Shown one piece after another: positions 33,573 through 41,317 of a stretch of 51,971 bases of DNA. Source of the stretch: an uncultured Clostridia bacterium. GTDB lineage: Bacteria; Bacillota; Clostridia; Christensenellales; Borkfalkiaceae. The translations under genes and the position numbers were made by a program. Each line of letters begins with the position of its first letter. The first letter of the stretch is position 1. The stretch covers positions 1 to 51,971 of the forward strand of contig CALVLK010000009.1 of assembly GCA_944337235.1 (NCBI GenBank), given 5' to 3'. Under the pieces are notes generated by a model, which searched no databases, was not told the origin of the DNA, and saw only the letters and a list, made by a program, of their open reading frames with translations.

Positions 33573-35191
33573 ATGAAAAAACACATTCGGCTTTTGGGCA
33601 TTCTGTTCTGCACAACGCTCGCCGCGGCAGCACTTGCGGCATGCACCGAGAAAATCGAATATGATCCGACGCCCGGGCTCGTCTATAGGCTTTCTGATGA
33701 CGGGTCATCTTACTTAGTCACCGGGTATACGGGAACGGCGACCGAGGTGTATATCCCTGCGACCTACGACAGCCGCCCCGTATCGGGCATAGGGGACTAT
33801 GCGTTCCGCGACTGTTCGTCGATCACGAGCATCACCATTCCGGACAGTATAACAAGCGTTGAAAGCAATGCGTTCTATCACTGCGACTCGCTGCAAGTAT
33901 AAATATCTTCGATCTTGCGGCATGGTGCGCGATCGCGTTCGAAGATATCACTTCCAATCCGCTGATGTACGGCGGGGGGCTTTACCTCAACGGTCAGCTC
34001 ATCACAGATCTTGTGATCCCCGATGGCGTGACGGAGCTCGGCGATTATGTATTTCAGGGCTGCAGCTCGTTTACAAGCATTTCCATTCCGGACAGCGTGA
34101 CAAGCATCGGGGTGCGGACGTTCGCGGTCTGCGGCGGCATTACCGAAATTGTCATTCCAGACAGCGTAACGTCGATCGGGGATGGCGCATTTAACGGCTG
34201 CACTTCGCTTGTGAAGATCAATCTGCCAGGCGGCGTGACAAGTATTGAAGATTCTGCCTTCATGTACTGTTATGCCCTTGAAGAAGTCGCAATGGAGGGC
34301 GCCGTCACAAGCATCGGGGACGATGCGTTCTCTCAGTGCAGCAGCCTGACGGAAATTGCCTTTTCGGCGGATGTTCTGTACATCGGGGAGCGTGCGTTCC
34401 AGGATTGCACGCGCCTTGCAAGCATTTCCATTCCCGACAGGGCGACCCGGATCGGCGCGCGGGCATTTTATCGCTGCGAGAGCCTTACAAGTTTTACCAT
34501 CCCCGACGGAGTGACGAGGATTGAGTACAATACCTTTCAGGATTGTACCTCGCTTGCAAGCGTCACCATTCCAAACAGTGTGACAAGCATCGGCAGCGCC
34601 GCATTTGCCCGGTGTACTTCGCTTACGGCCGTCGCCATTCCGGACAGTGTTGTGCGTATAGAAGAGAGCGCATTTTCCGGCTGTGAAAACTGTATCCAAA
34701 CGGAGGGCGGCGTAAGCTACGTCGACGATTGGGTGATCGACTGCGATAGGGCGGTGACCACGGTATCGCTTCGCGGCGATACGGCCGGGCTTGCCGATTC
34801 TGCATTCGATGTGTGCTGGCTTCTTACGGAGGTCTCTCTTCCGGAGGGGATGAAGAGCATTGGCGATGCCGCCTTCTCCGGCTGTAGCTCGCTTGCAAGC
34901 ATTGTCATTCCGAGCAGCGTGACCAGGATCGGCGAACAGGCGTTTGATGGCTGCCGGTCGCTCATCGAGATCACAATTCCGGAGAGCGTCACGTTCATTG
35001 GCGCAGGGGCATTTTCCGACTGTGTCAGGCTCACGGACGTTGTGTTTGAAGATCCCGAAGGATGGTTCCTTGCTTCGGAGGCCGACGATACGAGCGGCCC
35101 CGATCTGTCAGGCAGAAGCCTGTCCGATTCCGAAACGGCCGCAAGATTTCTGAAAGATCCCTATGTCGATTACTGCTGGAAGCGCAGCTGA
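33573..35191 (+). pseudogene. Second BspA-type LRR lipoprotein, frameshifted
   Basis: The ATG at 33573 (AAGGAGA upstream) starts a lipoprotein with lipobox LAAC (C24), then short LRR_5 units. The frame stops at 33900-33902 just after CDSLQ. From 33905 the next frame continues exactly the expected protein (IFDLAAWCAIAFED, YLNGQLITDLVIPDGVT) to 35191, ending in DYCWKRS. Comparing with the paralog, a single base seems to be missing at about 33893: adding one A would restore LTSINIFDLAAWC. So this is a frameshift, phase state or sequencing error in a ~539-residue surface lipoprotein. Confidence 0.85.
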
Positions 35192-35199
35192 ATTTAAAA
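35173..35199 (+). repeat. 27-bp direct repeat at the BspA 3' end, copy 2
   Basis: Identical to 32817-32843; covers the CWKRS codons, the stop and eight noncoding bases. A possible recombination anchor between the two BspA genes. Confidence 0.85.
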
Positions 35200-35203
35200 C
35201 ATG

Positions 35204-35236
35204 GACCACCCCGCCTGTCATGCAGGCGGGGTGGTC
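35204..35236. terminator. Strong hairpin between the BspA gene and a minus-strand small gene
   Basis: A 14-bp perfect stem (35204-35217 with 35223-35236, TCATG loop). The minus-strand small gene ends inside it, and to the left a T-rich run follows on that strand, so it may terminate both transcripts. Confidence 0.7.
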
Positions 35237-35457
35237 TTGTCGTTCGGCATATTGCCAAGCAGAATGCTGAGGAGGGCGTCTGCGGCGGGCTCTTCTGCCT
35301 TGGTGTCCTCTCCGGCGCCCTTTTGCTGCGCTCCGGCAAGCAGCGCAAACAGTTCGCGGTGTTCGCGGTAGAAGGCAAGGGCGTCTTGCAGCGCCTGCTT
35401 CGAGCGGTCGTCGCGGTTGAACGCGGCAAGCAACAGTACAAGAAGGGTGAGATCCAT
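35218..35457 (-). CDS. Small hypothetical protein with hydrophobic N-terminus
   Basis: 79 residues from the ATG at 35457: MDLTLLVLLLAAFNRDDR, a charged helix (QALQDALAFYREHRELFALL), an Ala/Glu linker, and LLSILLGNMPN. No good ribosome-binding site is visible (GGAG lies only one base away), so the start is uncertain; an in-frame ATG exists at 35481. It is divergent from another small gene at 35551. Function unknown; the codon use looks genuine rather than antisense noise. Confidence 0.55.
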   Translation of the reverse strand: MDLTLLVLLLAAFNRDDRSKQALQDALAFYREHRELFALLAGAQQKGAGEDTKAEEPAADALLSILLGNMPNDKTTPPA

Positions 35458-35550
35458 GCTCCATTCTATGCCGCGGCACATTGCGCGCGTTCGTCGCATA
35501 CGATGTGTTACGGGGCGCCCGCTGCGGCGTTTTGAAAAGGAGGGAGTGGA

Positions 35551-35832
35551 ATGGACGATTTCGCAAGCTATCAGAGGAAAAATCAGGGGAATGCTACGGG
35601 GGAAGGCTTCGTCGACTGGCAGGGGGAGGTAAATCGTCTTGCCGCGCAGTTCGAGGGGAAGGGCGAGGGCGCGCTGATCAAGGAGATCTTTGCGCGCGCC
35701 GTCGAGGGAAAGCGCGCGGGCACGCTCACCAACGCAGAGATCGATCTCTTCTATCGCCAGTTCGCTCCCACGCTCGACCCCGTGCGGCGCAAAAAGCTGC
35801 AAAAGCTCGTGCAGCAGCTCAAGGAGATGTAG
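35551..35832 (+). CDS. Small hypothetical soluble protein
   Basis: 93 residues, all helical in appearance and charged: MDDFASYQRKN, GEVNRLAAQFEGKGEG, LTNAEIDLFYRQFAPTLDPV, ending RRKKLQKLVQQLKEM. A good GGAGGGAG site precedes the ATG. No domain is recognised. The tail overlaps the convergent cysteine desulfurase by 14 bases. The partner at 35218-35457 diverges from it, and the pair may form a conserved cassette. Confidence 0.75.
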   Translation: MDDFASYQRKNQGNATGEGFVDWQGEVNRLAAQFEGKGEGALIKEIFARAVEGKRAGTLTNAEIDLFYRQFAPTLDPVRRKKLQKLVQQLKEM

Positions 35833-36955
35833 CCGCCTCTTCGGGAAGATCGCGCAGGGCGTGCAGCAGGGCGTCTGCCTCCTTCATGCCCTGTCCGAAG
35901 GCAAACGAGGCGCGCACAAGGCCGTTCGGGAAGCTCCCCAACGCCTTATGGGCAAGGGGCGCGCAGTGCAGGCCGCCGCGGACGGCGATGTCGAAGCGCT
36001 CGGACAGGAGATCGGCAAGCGCCTCCGACGGGATGCGCCGATGCGCAAATGCGCAGATGCCGCAGGGGTTGGGCGAAAAGAAGGTTTCGATCTCGGGCAG
36101 CGACAATAGCGCGGCATGCACGGCGGCGGTCAGCGCAAACAGGCTCTCGGCGATCGCTTCGCGGTGTTCGCGCACATACAGCGCACCCTCGAACAGCGAG
36201 GCGATGGCGGGGTAGCTGAGCGTGCCGCTCTCCAGGCGGTCGGGGTAGAAGTCGGGCATCTCCATGCGGGCGCTCTCGCTCCCCGTGCCGCCGAAGAGCA
36301 GGGGCGCAGGGCGCACGCGCTCGGAAAAGAGCAGCGCGCCGATGCCCTGCATGGCGTACAGCCCCTTGTGCCCCGCCAACGCGAGCATGTCGATCCCCTG
36401 TTCCGCCATGTTGAGGGGGATGTGCCCCGCGCCCTGTGCACCGTCTGCGATGAGCAGCACGCGCGAGGGGATGAGGCGGCGGATCTCTTTGAGGTCGGGC
36501 GTCTCCCCCGTCACGTTGGAGGCCGCCGTCACGACGACGGCGCGCGTATTCTTTTTGACGAGCGAGGCGATCGTCTCGGCGCGCAGCTTTCCGCCCACAA
36601 GCGGCGCGGCGGAGTATTCCACCCTGCGCGTGCGCCTCAGGTGCGCAAGCGGGCGCAGTACCGAGTTGTGCTCCAGGCAGGTCGTAACGACATGATCGCC
36701 AGCCTCGAGCGTGCCGAGCAGCGCCAGATTGAGCGCTTCGGTGCAGTTTTTTGTGAACACGACGCGTTCAAAGCCGTATCCGCCGAAGAGTTCGCTCAGC
36801 AGCCTGCGGCATTCGAGCACGCGCTCCGAAAGTGCAACGGAGAGGCGGTGTCCGCTTCTGCCCGCGTTGGCGCAGACCTGCAGCGAGGACATTACGGCGT
36901 TGCGTACGGCGGCGGGCTTGTTCCCTCCCGTCGCGGCATGATCAAGATAGAGCAT
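35819..36955 (-). CDS. Class V aminotransferase fold, cysteine desulfurase-like
   Basis: 378 residues, PLP-dependent. The PLP lysine is in LAGHKGLYA (K197) and the sulfur-accepting cysteine in GGLHCAPLAHKALG (C331), both expected for NifS/SufS-type enzymes, with SNVTGE and DGAQGAGHIP cofactor motifs. It liberates sulfur (or selenium) from cysteine (or selenocysteine). The branch that neighbours DUF3343 genes is usually linked to selenium or sulfur handling. No SufU or SufB is encoded nearby. Start at 36955 behind GGGAGA. A DUF3343 gene diverges 75 bases away. Confidence 0.9.
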   Translation of the reverse strand: MLYLDHAATGGNKPAAVRNAVMSSLQVCANAGRSGHRLSVALSERVLECRRLLSELFGGYGFERVVFTKNCTEALNLALLGTLEAGDHVVTTCLEHNSVLRPLAHLRRTRRVEYSAAPLVGGKLRAETIASLVKKNTRAVVVTAASNVTGETPDLKEIRRLIPSRVLLIADGAQGAGHIPLNMAEQGIDMLALAGHKGLYAMQGIGALLFSERVRPAPLLFGGTGSESARMEMPDFYPDRLESGTLSYPAIASLFEGALYVREHREAIAESLFALTAAVHAALLSLPEIETFFSPNPCGICAFAHRRIPSEALADLLSERFDIAVRGGLHCAPLAHKALGSFPNGLVRASFAFGQGMKEADALLHALRDLPEEAATSP

Positions 36956-37030
36956 GGCGTTTCTCCCTTTGAATCAGATGAGGGCGCGGCCCTCTCAATA
37001 AGACTATCATACGAATAAGAGGACAAAAAA

Positions 37031-37273
37031 ATGACGGTGATTGCAGTATTTCGCTCCCGCGCACAGGCGCTGGACTTTCTTTCCCGTCTGCACGGCCTCG
37101 GCGCGCAGGCGCGGGCGATCGCTACGCCGGCATGCGCGGGGGTGGGGTGCGGGCTTTCGGTGCGCTTTGACGCGTCGGCGGCGGACAGGGCACGCGCGCT
37201 CGTGCGCGGCAGGGGGTACTCCTCCTTTGCGGGATTGTGGCGGTACACGGCGGAGGGCTGTTCCCGCCTGTAG
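37031..37273 (+). CDS. DUF3343 putative Se/S carrier-like protein
   Basis: 80 residues. The pattern of an N-terminal strand (VIAVFRSRAQALDFLSRL), a proline turn and ATPACAGVGCGLSVRF matches the DUF3343 family, in which the CG-containing loop may bind selenium or sulfur. GAGG lies eight bases upstream. It diverges from a cysteine desulfurase, consistent with sulfur or selenium transfer from that enzyme. The family's exact role is unsettled, so the assignment is a family match only. Confidence 0.8.
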   Translation: MTVIAVFRSRAQALDFLSRLHGLGAQARAIATPACAGVGCGLSVRFDASAADRARALVRGRGYSSFAGLWRYTAEGCSRL

Positions 37274-37289
37274 GGGCGGCGCAAAACGC

Positions 37290-37318
37290 TTGCCTTTTTT
37301 GCACAAATGCACTATGAT
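37290..37318 (+). promoter_or_regulatory. Promoter immediately before nth
   Basis: TTGCCT (37290-37295), 17 nt, TATGAT (37313-37318). A start seven bases downstream would be the A of the nth ATG (37325), making the transcript leaderless. Confidence 0.7.
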
Positions 37319-37324
37319 AGCGGT

Positions 37325-37954
37325 ATGGACAATACGCAGGAAATTCTCAAGGAGCTGGAGCGGCTGTATCCCGACGCCCGCCCCGCGCTGCACTATCGCA
37401 CGCCGTACGAATTGCTCGTCGCCGTCATCCTTTCGGCGCAGTGTACCGACGAGCGCGTCAATCTTGTGACGGAGCAGCTCTTCCGCGTCGCCGCGACGCC
37501 CGAAGAGATGCTTCACCTCTCGCAGGAGGAGCTGGAACGCTATATCTACTCCTGCGGATTTTATCACAATAAGGCAAAACACATCCTTGCCGCCTCGCGC
37601 GAGATCGTCGAACGCTACGGCGGGCAGGTTCCCGCCACGCAGGAGGAGCTGCAAAAACTTGCCGGCGTGGGAAGAAAGACGGCAAACGTCGTCTATGCCG
37701 TCGCATTCGGCGGCGACGCCATTGCCGTGGATACGCACGTGTTCCGCGTTGCCAACCGCCTCGGCATTGGCGTGGGCAAGACGCCCGAAGAGGTGGAACG
37801 CGCGCTCATGCGGGCGATCCCGCAGGAGCTCTGGAGCCGCGCGCACCACTGGCTTATCTATCACGGGCGCAGGGTGTGTCATGCACAGCGCCCCGATTGC
37901 GCCGCATGCACGCTGCGCGGCCTTTGCCGCCATGCGGCGGGCGGGCAGGAATAG
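37325..37954 (+). CDS. nth: Endonuclease III (DNA glycosylase/AP lyase)
   Basis: 209 residues from 37325. Helix-hairpin-helix with catalytic lysine is LAGVGRKTANVV, and the catalytic aspartate follows in AVDTHVFRV. The [4Fe-4S] loop is C-x6-C-x2-C-x5-C (VCHAQRPDCAACTLRGLC) at the C-terminus. It removes oxidised pyrimidines and cleaves the abasic site. No ribosome-binding site precedes either possible ATG (37307, 37325), and the promoter suggests a leaderless message from 37325. Confidence 0.95.
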   Translation: MDNTQEILKELERLYPDARPALHYRTPYELLVAVILSAQCTDERVNLVTEQLFRVAATPEEMLHLSQEELERYIYSCGFYHNKAKHILAASREIVERYGGQVPATQEELQKLAGVGRKTANVVYAVAFGGDAIAVDTHVFRVANRLGIGVGKTPEEVERALMRAIPQELWSRAHHWLIYHGRRVCHAQRPDCAACTLRGLCRHAAGGQE

Positions 37955-37962
37955 AACGGCGG

Positions 37963-37994
37963 CCTCCTGCGCATATTGCTTGCAGGAGGTTTTG
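37963..37994 (+). promoter_or_regulatory. Hairpin covering the coat gene ribosome-binding site
   Basis: CCTCCTGC (37963-37970) pairs perfectly with GCAGGAGG (37982-37989), which is the Shine-Dalgarno sequence of the gene at 37998; TTTTG follows. It may act as a weak terminator for nth and as an occluder of translation. Confidence 0.55.
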
Positions 37995-37997
37995 TTT

Positions 37998-38192
37998 ATG
38001 GCAAATCTTACAGTCAAGGAACTCGACGTCCTCTCGCATGTGCTCATGGCGGAGGAGATGGCGTGCAAAAAGGCGAACGTCTACGCCAATACGCTTACAG
38101 ATACGGCGCTTGCAGAGATGATGGCGTCCGTAGCGCAGGCGCATAAACAGCGCTTCGAATCGCTCAGATGTGTTTTGGGAGGCAAGGCATGA
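37998..38192 (+). CDS. Small CotF-associated spore coat-like protein
   Basis: 64 residues, helical (MANLTVKELDVLSHVLMAEE), of the type seen immediately before CotF family genes in Clostridia. It is predicted to be a short ferritin-like or coat partner. A strong GCAGGAGG site is locked in a hairpin. Its stop codon overlaps the ATG of the next gene (ATGA). Sporulation context is inferred only from the partner. Confidence 0.7.
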   Translation: MANLTVKELDVLSHVLMAEEMACKKANVYANTLTDTALAEMMASVAQAHKQRFESLRCVLGGKA

Positions 38193-38488
38193 GAGCTTCA
38201 AAGCAGGATACTTCGCTCAACGAGCGCGACGCATTGCAGGACATGCTCAATGTCGAAAAACAGCTGATGGGCTTCTATGCGCAGGCGCTGACGGAGGGGA
38301 ACAGCAAGGCGTTCCGCAAACACATTTTCGATTGCTATGCAGATGGCGCCGAGACGCAGTTTCATGTCTATGAACAGATGCTCGCCCGCGGCTACTACAC
38401 GGTGCAGACGGCGGAAAAGAGCGCCGTGGAAGAGAAGGCGCACTTCTTTGGCAAGGTAGAAAAGGAACTGGATCCCGTGCAGGCGTGA
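38189..38488 (+). CDS. CotF family spore coat protein
   Basis: 99 residues. The motif LNERDALQDMLNVEKQLMGF, with YAQALTEGNSKAFRKHIF after it, is a clear match to CotF, and VYEQMLARGYYTVQTAEKS is the usual second part. CotF-type proteins are deposited in the coat of endospores. The ATG lies in an ATGA overlap with the preceding gene, with GGGAGG upstream. Its presence suggests the organism sporulates or descends from a sporulator. No sporulation-sigma promoter is obvious. Confidence 0.85.
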   Translation: MRASKQDTSLNERDALQDMLNVEKQLMGFYAQALTEGNSKAFRKHIFDCYADGAETQFHVYEQMLARGYYTVQTAEKSAVEEKAHFFGKVEKELDPVQA

Positions 38489-38507
38489 GACTTAAAAAGA
38501 TTGGCTC

Positions 38508-38536
38508 TTTACAAGACGGAGCAGATATGATATAAT
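38508..38536 (+). promoter_or_regulatory. Promoter of the alpha-galactosidase operon
   Basis: TTTACA (38508-38513), 17 nt, TATAAT (38531-38536). The leader is about 17 nt before the ATG at 38560. Confidence 0.85.
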
Positions 38537-38559
38537 TTCCCTGAACAGGAGATATGACC

Positions 38560-40698
38560 ATGCTTTCCGGACAGGGAAATTATTTTTTGTTGAGTACGGC
38601 GCATACGAGCATGCTGCTCTTCTGCGCAGACGGGCGTGCCGAATATCGCTACTTCGGCGAACTTGTGCGGGACACCGCGGGGGCGGAGCTGCTTGCCCCC
38701 GAATGGGAGGGCAGAACGCTGCTCCCCTGCTCGCCGTGGGGCAGTACGGACTTCCGCGAACCCTCTCTTCTGATCCGCCACGCAGACGGCTCCGTCGCCT
38801 CGCGCTTTGTGCTGACGGGGGCTGAGATCGCCCCGCGGGTTCTGCCCGCCGGGCTGCCGCATGCGTGCGGCGGGGGCGATTGCCTGCGGCTCACCTACCG
38901 CGACGAGGCGGCAAAGCTTGTGCTTTGCCTGCAGCTGATGCCGCTCGAGGCGTGCGACGCGATCGTCTCTTCCGCATGGCTGAAAAATGAGGGGGAGTAT
39001 GCCGTCGAGATCGAGCGCATCGCCTCGCTGCAGCTGGAACTTTGGGGGAAAGATTTCTCCTTCACCACGTTCGACGGCGCATGGGGCAGCGAGCGGCAGC
39101 GCCATACCCGTCCGCTTGCCCTGGGCAAGTGCGAGAATGCGTCCTATGCGGGCTCCTCTTCGGCATTTCATAATCCCTTTGTCATGCTCACCCGCCCCGG
39201 GGAAACATATGCGTGCAATCTCATCTACTCGGGCAATCACCGCGAAACGGCGGAGGCGGACGACACGGGGAGAACGCGCCTGATCGCAGGCATCAACCCC
39301 TTCGGCTTTTCGTGGAGGGTGGAACCGGGCGAGACATTTTACACGCCCGAGGCCGTCCTCGTCTACGCGCAGTCCCCTGCGGAGGCGTCTGCACGCATGC
39401 GGAATTTCGTCATGACGCACATCATCCCGCCCCGCTGGGCGGATTGCGAGCGGCCCGTGCTCGTCAACAACTGGGAGGGCACATATTTCAGCTTTACGCG
39501 CGATAAGATCCTCTCCATCGCCGCCCGTGCCCGCGACGTGGGCGCGGAGCTGTTCGTGCTCGACGACGGCTGGTTCGGCAGGCGCGACGACGACACCTCT
39601 TCGCTCGGCGACTGGAAAGACTACGCCGCCAAGACGGGCGGGATCGCCTCGCTCGCCGATGAGGTTCGCGCCATGGGGCTGCAATTCGGCATCTGGGTGG
39701 AGCCGGAGATGATCTCTGAGGACAGCGATCTCTACCGCGCGCATCCCGACTATACTATGCGCGTTCCCTTCCGCAAGCCGCTGACCATGCGCAATCAGCT
39801 CATGCTCAACCTGGCGGACGTACGCGTGCAGGATTATCTCTTCGAGGCGATCTCCAATGTCATTCAGACGGTGAAGGCCGCCTATGTCAAGTGGGACTAC
39901 AACCGCTATATGACGGATTGCTTCGACGCCGTCACGCGGGGCGGCGAATATTGCCACCGCTATATCCTCGGGCTGTATGCGTTGCTCGCACGGCTCACCG
40001 AGCGCTTCCCCGGCGTACTGTTCGAGGGCTGCGCCTCGGGCGGGGGAAGGTTCGATCTCGGCGTTCTCTTCTACATGCCGCAGATCTGGACGAGCGACAA
40101 CACCGACGCCCGCGAGCGCATCCGCATCCAGGCGGGAACGGCGTGCGCCTATCCGCAGAGCAGCATGGGGGCGCATGTTTCGGCGTCGCCCAATGAACAG
40201 ACGGGCAACCGCAATTCGCTGTATGCACGCTTCAGCGTGGCATGCGGCGGAGTGCTCGGCTACGAGAGCGATCTCACGGCGGCAAGCGAGGCGGAGCTGA
40301 GTGAGATCTCGGCGCAGATCGCCTATTATAAGCGCCACAGGCGTACGCTGCAGCTGGGCGAATATACCCCGCTCGGCGACGCGTTCGGCGATGACTGGTC
40401 GGGCTATCTCGTGCGCGCGGCAGACGGAAGCGAGGCGATCGCCGTCGTCTGTCTGCACGAGAAACATACGGAGGTATTCAACCGCCGCGCCCGCTTTGCG
40501 GGGTTGGAGGACGGGGCGCGCTACCGCGTCTATCGGGTGGAGAAGGATGGCGGAGAACAGCTGCTTACCGAGGCAGACGGCGATCTTCTCAACCGTGCCA
40601 GCGTTTCGCTTGGCGGCATCTTCGGCGAGACGGACGTGCGCGAAAATTCCAACCCGCTCTATGTAAGGATGTACCGCTTCGAGCGGATCGGGCGCTGA
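38560..40698 (+). CDS. Alpha-galactosidase, glycoside hydrolase family 36
   Basis: 712 residues; start at 38560 because AGGAG lies eight bases upstream (the ATG at 38554 is too close). The TIM barrel contains FVLDDGWFGRRDDD, the nucleophile in VKWDYNRYMTD (about residue 445) and the acid/base aspartate in WTSDNTDA (about 512), with EGCASGGGRFD between, all hallmarks of family 36. It removes terminal alpha-galactose from raffinose-type sugars. No signal peptide, so a cytosolic enzyme acting on imported sugars. Heads an operon with two tiny genes; galK and galM are 7 kb away. Confidence 0.96.
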   Translation: MLSGQGNYFLLSTAHTSMLLFCADGRAEYRYFGELVRDTAGAELLAPEWEGRTLLPCSPWGSTDFREPSLLIRHADGSVASRFVLTGAEIAPRVLPAGLPHACGGGDCLRLTYRDEAAKLVLCLQLMPLEACDAIVSSAWLKNEGEYAVEIERIASLQLELWGKDFSFTTFDGAWGSERQRHTRPLALGKCENASYAGSSSAFHNPFVMLTRPGETYACNLIYSGNHRETAEADDTGRTRLIAGINPFGFSWRVEPGETFYTPEAVLVYAQSPAEASARMRNFVMTHIIPPRWADCERPVLVNNWEGTYFSFTRDKILSIAARARDVGAELFVLDDGWFGRRDDDTSSLGDWKDYAAKTGGIASLADEVRAMGLQFGIWVEPEMISEDSDLYRAHPDYTMRVPFRKPLTMRNQLMLNLADVRVQDYLFEAISNVIQTVKAAYVKWDYNRYMTDCFDAVTRGGEYCHRYILGLYALLARLTERFPGVLFEGCASGGGRFDLGVLFYMPQIWTSDNTDARERIRIQAGTACAYPQSSMGAHVSASPNEQTGNRNSLYARFSVACGGVLGYESDLTAASEAELSEISAQIAYYKRHRRTLQLGEYTPLGDAFGDDWSGYLVRAADGSEAIAVVCLHEKHTEVFNRRARFAGLEDGARYRVYRVEKDGGEQLLTEADGDLLNRASVSLGGIFGETDVRENSNPLYVRMYRFERIGR

Positions 40699-40732
40699 GA
40701 GAGGGGCGGAACAAATCAAGGGAGGAAAGATC

Positions 40733-40909
40733 ATGCAGGAAATTTCAAAGAAACGGGAACAGGAGGAACAGATCGACCGTATCGACCGTGAGGCGGAGGA
40801 GCGGGAGTGCGAGCGCCGCCTGCGCGAGCGGGAGGCGATCGCCGAGATGAGCGGGCAGCCGCAGGAGGAATCTGTGCTGCCCGACGAAAGCGGCGCCGAC
40901 GCCGAATAG
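40733..40909 (+). CDS. Tiny highly charged protein
   Basis: 58 residues, mostly Glu and Arg (REQEEQIDRIDREAEERECE, then RRLREREA), predicted to be one amphipathic helix. AAGGGAGG lies eight bases before the ATG, and it follows alpha-galactosidase after 34 bases in the same operon. Function unknown; it is short enough to be missed by gene callers. Confidence 0.7.
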   Translation: MQEISKKREQEEQIDRIDREAEERECERRLREREAIAEMSGQPQEESVLPDESGADAE

Positions 40910-40947
40910 GCGCGCCTCTTTTTGCACAATCTGCAAGGGGAGGGCAT

Positions 40948-41070
40948 ATGAAAACACACAAGAGCAAGAAAAAAGAACAAGATACAAAATATGCGCATAA
41001 TCCCAAATATTGCATGATTCTGCCCGCGGCGGGCGAAGATGAAGATATCGTTTCGGGCGGGCAATCTTAG
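40948..41070 (+). CDS. Tiny lysine-rich protein
   Basis: 40 residues: basic N-terminus (MKTHKSKKKEQDTKY), a hydrophobic CMILPAAG and an acidic end (EDEDIVSGGQS). It is preceded by AGGGGAGGG. Last gene before the operon terminator. Function unknown. Confidence 0.6.
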   Translation: MKTHKSKKKEQDTKYAHNPKYCMILPAAGEDEDIVSGGQS

Positions 41071-41118
41071 GGGAATGTGCGCACCTTGCGGCGGCGGAAC
41101 ACGCGCCGCCTGCGGAGC

Positions 41119-41153
41119 GGACGGAAGAGGTATGCCCCTCTCCGTCCTTTTTT
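41119..41153 (+). terminator. Terminator of the alpha-galactosidase operon
   Basis: An 11-bp stem with one bulge (41119-41130 with 41137-41147) followed by six T. Confidence 0.88.
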
Positions 41154-41218
41154 ATGGAAAAACCATGTGACAAAATTATGAGACCTTTGTGCTGGTAAAA
41201 ATTCTCTCGGTTATTTGG

Positions 41219-41247
41219 TTGAAAAGCGGGAAAAGGTGTGATATATT
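41219..41247 (+). promoter_or_regulatory. Promoter of lon-engB
   Basis: TTGAAA (41219-41224), 17 nt, TATATT (41242-41247), giving a leader of about 65 nt. Confidence 0.75.
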
Positions 41248-41317
41248 AAACGGGTAATATTTATTCACACGAAGAACTGCATCCGCGGCTTCGGCCCGCA
41301 GGTGCAAAGGAGGACAC

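Noticed and set aside
41205-41240. Possible CtsR or CIRCE heat-shock operator before lon
   Set aside because: The region resembles the CtsR direct repeat only with several mismatches, and no CIRCE inverted repeat is present.
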